Below are positions 56,608-64,000 of a DNA stretch of 64,000 bases, in pieces. Origin of the DNA: Hirsutella rhossiliensis (lineage: Eukaryota > Ascomycota > Sordariomycetes > Hypocreales > Ophiocordycipitaceae); contig NW_025408671.1 of NCBI RefSeq assembly GCF_020360975.1, positions 2,108,001-2,172,000 on the forward strand, given 5' to 3'. The position numbers and the translations under genes were made by a program. Every line of letters starts with the position of its first letter. The first letter of the stretch is position 1. Below the pieces are notes generated by a model, which saw only the letters and a program-made list of their open reading frames with translations, made no database searches and had not been told where the DNA came from.

Positions 56608-57077
56608 TATAACGACCGGTATTATTCCTAAGGGATAAACCTATCGAGGGATTTATATTAGTAGATATAATAGGGCGTGGTCTAAGTAATAATATATATA
56701 TTATATTAGTAATAAGTTAGAGGTCGTAGACTATAGACTATAACTAGGTAATTAAAATTAAAGATAAAATCGTAATTAAGATCTATATTAAAAGCTAGAG
56801 AGCTATTTATCTAAAGGAGTAAAAGTAGGTAGCTATATATACCTATAAAGACTATCCTTAGATTATAGTCCTAGCTATAATTACCTTTATAGCTTATTAT
56901 AGCTTACTTATAAGCTATACTCCTAAGTAGTAATCTATCTATATAAGGCTTACTTAGCTTATATACGCTTTAAGTAAGCTAAGCCTAAGTAACTTCTTAT
57001 CCTAACTATTATTCTAAGCCGCCTTATTATATAAACGTAGCTAGCTCTCTTATAGCCCGCTAACTATAGTTATAATA
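56608..57077 (-). repeat. LTR shared by gypsy G2 and G3
   Basis: 470 bp, starts TATAACGACCGG, ends TTATAATA. On its left is the (deleted) 5' internal end of G2, on its right the 3' internal end of G3, so it serves both as G2 5' LTR and G3 3' LTR. Confidence 0.9.
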
Positions 57078-57489
57078 TAATATCTCCCTTCCTTTTAGTC
57101 TTATCTATAAGACCTACTACTATCTTAGCCGCCGTATATAAATATACCTTTATCGCGCGTATATATATTCCTTATTTTATCCTTTTTATCCCTTAAGATA
57201 TACTACTAATAGTATATCTAATCGCGTATTAAAGGATTATTCTTATAAGACCCTTCAGCGTATTCGTTTAGCTAAGTCTATTAATTATCTTAGTTTCGAC
57301 GTTATACTATATTCTTTTTATTTATCGCGTAGCTTCCGCTATAAAATACTAGAGAAATCTTCTAAGTATACTAAATATATACGGCAGGGTTATTCCTATA
57401 ATACGTTAGGTATAGCGATTAGCTCTTATAAGTAACTTCGTTATCCTACCTATTATTTATAGCTAATATATTTCCTAGTATCCTAAATA

Positions 57490-57837
57490 AATCTAGAGTC
57501 CGATTAATTAGATAAAGAAAAAGAAATTACTAAGGAGCGAATATTAAAAGCTTAAGCCGACCTAAATAAAGCCTTAGCTTATTTAGCGCGGCTTTACCGT
57601 TAAAAGCGCTAGCTAAAGATAAAGGGTACTAAGATAGTCTATTAAGGCCTTTATTCCTTAGATAACCTTAATAAAGCTAAGCGCTAAGAATCTAAAGCGG
57701 TAGTTAATATTTAGTTTATAGCAAGATTTAATATAATTAATTAAAATACTATTAGTTCGTTAAGCGATTTTATAATACTTAGGGTAGATTTTATTAGTAG
57801 AACTATTAAAGTAGAGAACTATAGTAGGTTAAGTACT
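57490..57837 (+). pseudogene. Antisense coiled-coil ORF relic in gypsy G3
   Basis: Closely similar to the G1 copy: NLESD, KEITKERILKA, DLNKALAYLARL, LKIKGTKIVY and the end IKVENYSRLST, with RIP-type stops only. Confidence 0.6.
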
Positions 57838-60800
57838 TAAGTAGTTCCTAAGTATTTTCCTTTTATCTATATCCCTTTTACTTAATAAGGTATTTTTATT
57901 ACTAACCTTATTTTCTTATATTTAGTATTTATTTAGCTTTATATTCCTAATTATTATTAACTTTAATTTTTTCCTATAGTTTAGCGTTTTATAGCGCTAG
58001 TTTTAGTAATAAGATATAAAATATTAAGTATATCTATATTATTATTAGTAGCGAAAGTTTATAGTTAACTTTTAAAATAGTTTTCTTAACCTTAAACGGT
58101 CTAAGTTTCTTAAAATCTAATTTATTACTTAGTTATTTTATTTTAATATTTTATTATATAAAGTAAACTATATCTCCCTCTTAAAAGATTAGTCCCTATA
58201 ATCTTTTCTAATTATAGTAAGTAGATATTTATTTTCTAATAAATTAAAGTTCTTATTATATTTCTTTATATAATTTTATAGCTAATCTACTTATAGTATC
58301 GCTCGTTTTACTTATAGTCCTTATTAAGTAACCTTAAATACTTTTAGGTTATATCTATAATTAGCGTATACTAGTAAGAGCTTAGTTATTTCTATAACTA
58401 AGCTATTATAAGCTAGTTACGCTATTAATAGCTATTTAACTTAATCGTTTTATTTATAGCTAATATAGTATTATAAATATTATTTAAGCGTTTAGTTAAG
58501 TCGTTTTATTTATCTATTTATTTATAAGTAATAAGCTATACTAAGCTTATATTTCGTCCTTAACTATACTATAAGAGCTTATTAAAACTTAGCTATAAAT
58601 ATACTTCCTTTATTAAAGATAATCTTATTTAATAGTCCGTAATTACTAATAATTATTTATAGGAATATATATTCTTTATATAGTAAAAGGTATCTATACT
58701 TCGTTAATTTATTAGTAATAATAAATATACTATTGTACTTAACGTTAGTTATAGGTTCTTTTAATAGTAGTAGCTTTATAATATAGTTAAAAGCTATTAA
58801 ATCTAATAGTTTCTTTAATACTAATAGTAGTTATAATTCTTTATATAGTTTATATTATTTAGCTTTACTTTATACGTAAAGTTTATATTTTTTAATAACT
58901 TATTATACTACTTCTTTAAGCTATAGGAAGTTATATTATTATTTAATCTATTTTATTATTTTTTAGATTCCTTAATATCTATATATTAAATATTTATATA
59001 TATCTTATATAACTTTATCTTATAATTCTAGTAGTATCTAGATTTTATTTTTATATATTAGAACTTCTAAATATACTATATTATATCCCTTTAATACTTT
59101 ATATTCTTTTATTTATTTTAAGATCTTTTAGTATATTAAGTTATTAGGTTATACTTTAAATATTATATTTAGCTATCGTTACTAATAGTTCTTATTTTTA
59201 TTAATTTCTAAGAGCTATCCTTTTACTATAAGTACTCTTATATTATAGTTACTTTATTAACTAAAGGTATTAGCTTAACCGTTTTTTATTCTTTTTTTAT
59301 AAATTATTTTATAGTTAAATTCTAATAAGTATTTAGCTTATTAGATCTATCGTCCGTTTAACTATTATATTATTATAAAGTATAAGATATTCTTATAATT
59401 TATATAAACCTTAACTTTATATTTACTTTTAAGAAGGTAGTATTAAAATTCCTTAAAAGCTTAAATAATTATAAGTAATTCTTTATTATAGATAAGGTAA
59501 TTAAGTTCTATACTATATAGCTTTTTTAAGTAGAATATAATTAGTTATAGTCTTCCTTTATTATCCTTCTATTTAATTTATACTCTTAAAGTAAAGTCTA
59601 ATATATTAGTTTTAAGTTCGATTTATCGTTCTAGGTTAAAGGTAGTTAAGACTAGTTCTTATATAATTATAGTCTTAATATATTCGAAAGCTTTATTAGC
59701 TTTATCGTCTTATATAAATCCTTTTTCCTTTTTTATTAAGTTATATAGTAGTACTATAATCTTTCCGAAATCTTTAATAAATTATTAATAGTAATTTATA
59801 AATCCTAGGAAACTTTATATATACTTAACGTTCTTTAGCGTTAGCTATTCTTTAATTAAGTTAATCTTATTTTATTATATTTATATCTCTCTTAATAAGA
59901 TCGTATATTTAAGGAAGTTTACTTTCTATATATAAAACTTACTTTCTTTAGTTTAACTAATAACTTTATATTTTAAAGTACGCGGAGTACCTTATAAATA
60001 TATTCCTTATATTCTTCTAAGATATCTAAGAAGATTAAGATATTATCTAGGTATACTACTATAAAGATATCTAAGTATTTATATAGGATATTATTAATTA
60101 TCTATTAAAAGGTAGCTAGTATACTTATAAGTTTAAGTAGTATTACTAGATATTCGAATAGTTTAAATTTCGTTTTAAAGGCTATTATCTATTTATATCC
60201 CTTTCTTATACGTATTAAGTTATAGGCGCCTTTAAGATTAAAGGCTATAAACTATTTTTTACTATATAGTCGATCTTATAGTTTTAATATAAGTAGTAAT
60301 AGTATTTAGTCCTTTATTATAATATCGTTTAAGTATCTATAGTTAATAACTAGTTATAGCTTACTATTTTTCTTTAAAATAAATATAACTAAATAGCCTA
60401 CTTTAGATATTAACGCTTATATATATCCCTTTTATAGATTTTCGTCGAGGTATTTATATAGCGTTTATAGTTACTTTTCGTTTAAGTTATAAATCTTATA
60501 GAACGTTAGCGTTATTCTATCCTTAAGATAAATTTTATAGTCCTATTAACTATATTTAAGTAACTTTATCTTAAGTTCTTTATTAAAGAGTTTATTATAT
60601 TTCCGGTATCCTTAAGGGATATTCTTTATTTTATCTTATAGGCTTTATTCTTTCTTTTAAGAGCTAGTTTCTCTTAACTTAAGCTCTTTATTAATTTATT
60701 TAAGGTCTTTCCTTAAAGTAGTAATAACTCTTTAGATCTTTATATTATAGCCTTTATTTTATTTATATTAAATACTGAGTTATATAGCTATATTAGTTAA

Positions 60801-61400
60801 TATATAGGTCTTATTAGTTAATTTTATTATATTTACTAGTTTAGTTACTATTTTCGTTTATATTACTAAAGCCTATAATAATTTACTTAAAAGGTTATCC
60901 CTTTTGTCTTATTTAGTAGCTAAATTATTATAAAACTTTACTTTCTTTTAAATCTACTAGTCTTAAAAACTTATATCTTTATTTTAATATAGCTAGCTAG
61001 TTTTCTAGTTAATTAATAGGTTGCTTTCCTATAGCTATAGAAGCTTTAATATAAGGTTATATTTTTTAATATTTATAATATTAAAGTTAACCTATTTATT
61101 ATAGCCCTAGATATTAATATTAAGGTAATTAATCTCTATATTAATAATTCTATTATTTTAGTTAAAGGCCTCTCCTTTAATATTTATAAGTTTATATAGA
61201 TCTTTCTTATATCTTTATATAAGTTAGTAATAATTAATAACTCTAAGTAAAATTTAATGACTTATCGCGCTATAGTTTAAAAGTATATATATATAATATC
61301 CCGCGATTTAAATATCTAATACTATTTAATTACTATAGCTTACTATTATTATATATAGGGTCCTTAGATCTTATTATATCGTGCTAGTTTATAGCCCTTT
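57838..61400 (-). pseudogene. gypsy G3 pol: integrase, RNase H, RT, RIPped
   Basis: The minus strand carries integrase at about 58330-59250 and an RT catalytic box IVVYLDN then ILIF near 60070-60040. It is collinear with the G1 pieces at 17060-18034 and 19890-22032. Confidence 0.8.
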
Positions 61401-63944
61401 TATAGATAGCGTACCTTATTTTTTACTTAGTCTTTATTTATTTTATTTAAGTATTCTTCTTTAATTTATTATTAATATTATTTCTTTATATTTTCGTCGT
61501 ATAGTATTATATTAAAGCTAAAGAGACTAATTTCTTATAGCTAATTAAAGATTTCTTATTTCTTAACGCTATATTATTTATATTATACTACTTTATAGTT
61601 AATTATATACTATACTTTATAGTTCTATTTATTTTTATATTAAAAGTTAAGTTTTCGTTTAGCGTTTATTTATTTTTTATATAGTATTTCTATATTAATT
61701 TTTCCTTAGTTAAATATAACTTATAGCCTTTATATATATTACTAATAATCTTTTAGTATACTATTATTTTATTTATACTATACTTATACTTTTTTATATT
61801 TATAAATTCTATAGTTTAAGTATATATATTTATTATAATCTTCTTTATTATATTTAACTTATTATATAAGTCTTTAGAAGATTAAGGGTTTAGATACCTT
61901 AAAGTAAGTAGCGTTATACTATTTCTTTATCTTAGTATATTTATAGATTTTATATATCTCTAAAAGATATCTTATTAATAAACTATAATTATCGCGGTAT
62001 TTAGGTAATATACTATAATTAGGTTTTAATAATATAACTTAGTTATTTAGGTAGTATTAATCGATTTTCTAGTAGTTTAGTTTTATACTTAGGTAGGGTT
62101 TTAAAAGTACTTATCCCTTAAACTAAACTAAGAAAGCGTCGTTTTATACTTTTATCTAAAAGTATATTATATAATCTAAGTAAATATATAATATCTATAA
62201 AATATACTTATAGTGCTTATAAGTAAGTAGTATTTATAAATTATCTTTAAATTCTCCTTATAGTTACTATTCTTATTATAAAGCTATAAAGGTATTAACT
62301 ATAGCGATAGCTATAGTATAGTCTCCTTTATATAGTACTAGTTAATACCGAATTAATATAGCTTATTAGTTTTCTATAAGAATTTAAGGTATTTATTAAG
62401 TTTTAATTTTAAGTATTTCTTTAAATTCTTTAAAGTATAAAGTATATTCTTTAATTATAGTATTTTCCTTTAATAGCGAGGGTAGTAGTATAAGTTTATT
62501 CTTATCTTTTATTTCTCTAAGTATTTCTTATTCTTTAGAGCTTATATTATTGATACTTCGTTATTCCTCCTTAGGTTATTATCTAAGTTTTATAAGTATA
62601 AGGGCTATATCTATATCTTTTTTATTATATTATTTATAGACTACTTATTATTATTATTAATTTTTATTTTATATATCTTCCTAGAATTATTTACTATTCT
62701 TTTTAATCTAGTCTTAAAAGACTCCTTTAAGATAAGGGTATTCTAGTTCTATAAATTTAACTTATTTTTATATTTTAAGATCCCTTTATTATATTATTAT
62801 AAGGGTTTTCTTTAGTAGCTCTAATAACTATTTAGTACTATTTTTATCGCTTAAGTATACTATATATTAATTATTATAGTATATAGTCTAACTAAGGAGT
62901 TTATACTTTAATTCCTATCTATTAATAGCGTTTAAGTATTTCTTACCTTCTAAGGCTAGTACTTAGTAGGTTTTCTTCTCTTTATAAGGTTATCTATATT
63001 CTTTAAAGTAATATCTAGGTTTCCTATAATTAAAATACTTTCCTTTACTTTTCTATATTATATCTAGATCTATCTTACTTAGGTTAATTATATAGGTATA
63101 GGTAATAGGAGTTTCGCGCTTCTTTTTATAGTTAGCGTATTAGTTAAAGTTATTCTTATAAGAAGGGTTTTAGTTTCCTCTTCCTTATTTCTTTTCTTAG
63201 TATCGTATATACTATCTATCGTCGATTTATACTACTATAATAATATAGTCTAAGAGGTTATTAGGTTAATTTTCTTTATAAAGCTCGTCTTTAACTTCTT
63301 TTTTAAGCTTATTATAGAATCGTAATATAAGGGGTTCGTTATCTTAATTAAGCTTTAAGGTAACTTAACGGAACTTTATAGTATAATCTAATATTAAGAT
63401 CCTTTATTAAAGTTCTTAGAGTTTTTATTTAGCTTCTTATTCTTTATCGGTTATTTTAAATACTTTTATAATACCTTCTTTAAATCCTTAGAAACTAGTA
63501 AAGACTTTATCTATCTTATTATCTTATCGCGCTTATTAGTTATTAAGAAAGTCCTTTATAATAGGTCTAAACTAAGCGAGTACCGTTTTAAATAAATAAT
63601 TTCCTATATAAAGTACCTTTTCGACTAAGTCTAAGAGTTTAGTAGGGTAAAACTAGTAATAGGCCTTAAGTTAAGTAAGAAAGTTTCGAAGTATACTATA
63701 AGTACTATTAAATAGTCCTAGCTATTTTAGTTTAACTACTTTTTTAAGGTCCTTAACTTATCTATTACCTCCTTTATTCTTAAGTAACTATACCTTATAT
63801 CGAATAGTAATAATCTCGCGTATTATATCCTAAGGCGATATAGTAGCTTTAGAGTTAGTTAATTTAGTTTACTATATAGGTATATTAATAGTTACGATAT
63901 TACTTAAAGTAATATAGTATTATATTAAATAAGAGCTTTTAATA
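61401..63944 (-). pseudogene. gypsy G3 gag region, RIPped
   Basis: Homologous to 28420-28777 plus 35154-38111 of G1 without the insertions. A degenerate CCHC knuckle lies near 63040-62990. The minus-strand sequence next to the LTR reads TATTAAAAGCTCTTATT, the expected primer-binding position, which I cannot assign to a tRNA. Confidence 0.75.
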
Positions 63945-64000
63945 TATAATAACTAGTATTATTCTTAAGGGATAAACCTATTAAGGGGTTTATATTAGTA
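63945..64000 (-). repeat. LTR of gypsy G3, partial at window edge
   Basis: Starts TATAATAACTAG then continues as the other LTRs (AAGGGATAAACC). Only the first 56 bases are in the window. Confidence 0.88.

Larger units (their letters stand above)
45314..57077 (-). mobile_element. Ty3/gypsy element G2, diverged subfamily, internally deleted
   Basis: The left LTR starts at 45314, is split by a LINE and ends near 51561; the right LTR is 56608-57077. The internal part is only about 5.05 kb because some 1.86 kb of gag next to the right LTR is gone (compare 36240-38100). The left LTR from about 51305 and the 3' internal region up to about 52300 are clearly diverged from G1 and G3. Pol from about 52780 on is close to them. 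It is minus-strand and saturated with RIP. Confidence 0.8.
56608..64000 (-). mobile_element. Ty3/gypsy element G3, uninterrupted, cut by window edge
   Basis: LTR 56608-57077, internal 57078-63944 (6867 bp), second LTR from 63945. No insertions. It is the best reference for the family's structure although saturated with RIP. Confidence 0.88.

Overview
The window looks like a transposon graveyard from a filamentous ascomycete (Pezizomycotina). The diagnosis rests on repeat-induced point mutation (RIP). From about 4.45 to 5.2 kb, 8.4 to 10.87 kb and 17.06 to 64 kb, CpA and TpG are almost absent, TpA is everywhere, and recognisable retroelement and transposase frames are full of TAG/TAA where CAG, TGG or CAA is expected. 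Because ATG contains TpG, start codons are also erased, which explains why almost no open frame survives to the right of 17 kb. I see no rRNA, intact tRNA, CRISPR array or housekeeping gene.

Layout. 1-1627: 5' end of a non-RIPped Ty1/copia element on the minus strand (protease start, gag, primer-binding site, LTR). 1738-3072: an intact reading frame for a putative secreted protein, the only plausible non-transposon gene. 3.3-8.2 kb: mostly non-RIPped DNA without convincing genes, holding three copies of a ~70-bp terminal-inverted-repeat mini-element, a RIPped 1.1-kb repeat (R, found inverted at 44.2-45.3 kb) and an LTR fragment. 8.2-9.16 kb plus 38.59-39.64 kb: one pogo-type transposase gene split by G1, a complete Ty3/gypsy element at 9167-38581 (TSD ATAAG, minus strand). 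G1 is itself interrupted by five insertions, each with its own target duplication: copia C1 (10876-17054, CTTAT), a Fot1/pogo element (18035-19887, TA), copia C2 (22033-28414, GATAG), copia C3 (28778-35148, ATTAT) and a tRNA-related SINE-like element (35251-36015, 16-bp TSD). 39.9-44.2 kb: relics of three genes including an integrase-type DDE protein. 45.3-64 kb: two more gypsy copies (G2, G3) sharing one LTR, with a Tad1-like LINE inserted into the outer LTR of G2 (45327-51080).

RIP load gives a relative order. Gypsy, pogo, SINE-like and LINE copies are saturated; C2 and C3 are intermediate; C1 has no RIP and two LTRs that look identical, so it arrived last. C1 nevertheless carries several one-base frame changes, mostly at short homopolymers, which raises the question of consensus error.

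Most interesting points: (1) gag and pol of the leftmost copia element are in one frame, separated by a UAG followed by CAACCA, the CARYYA context of tobacco-mosaic-type readthrough, and the related element C3 has UAG CAACTA at the same junction; (2) all three gypsy copies carry a coiled-coil-like coding relic on the strand opposite to pol, between integrase and the 3' LTR, including the diverged subfamily G2; (3) the mini-element; (4) a pol III promoter-like/hairpin module in the 3' noncoding part of C2; (5) the SINE-like insertion; (6) the integrase-bearing multi-gene fossil. Coordinates of RIPped pseudogenes are approximate because the frames were read by eye through stop codons.
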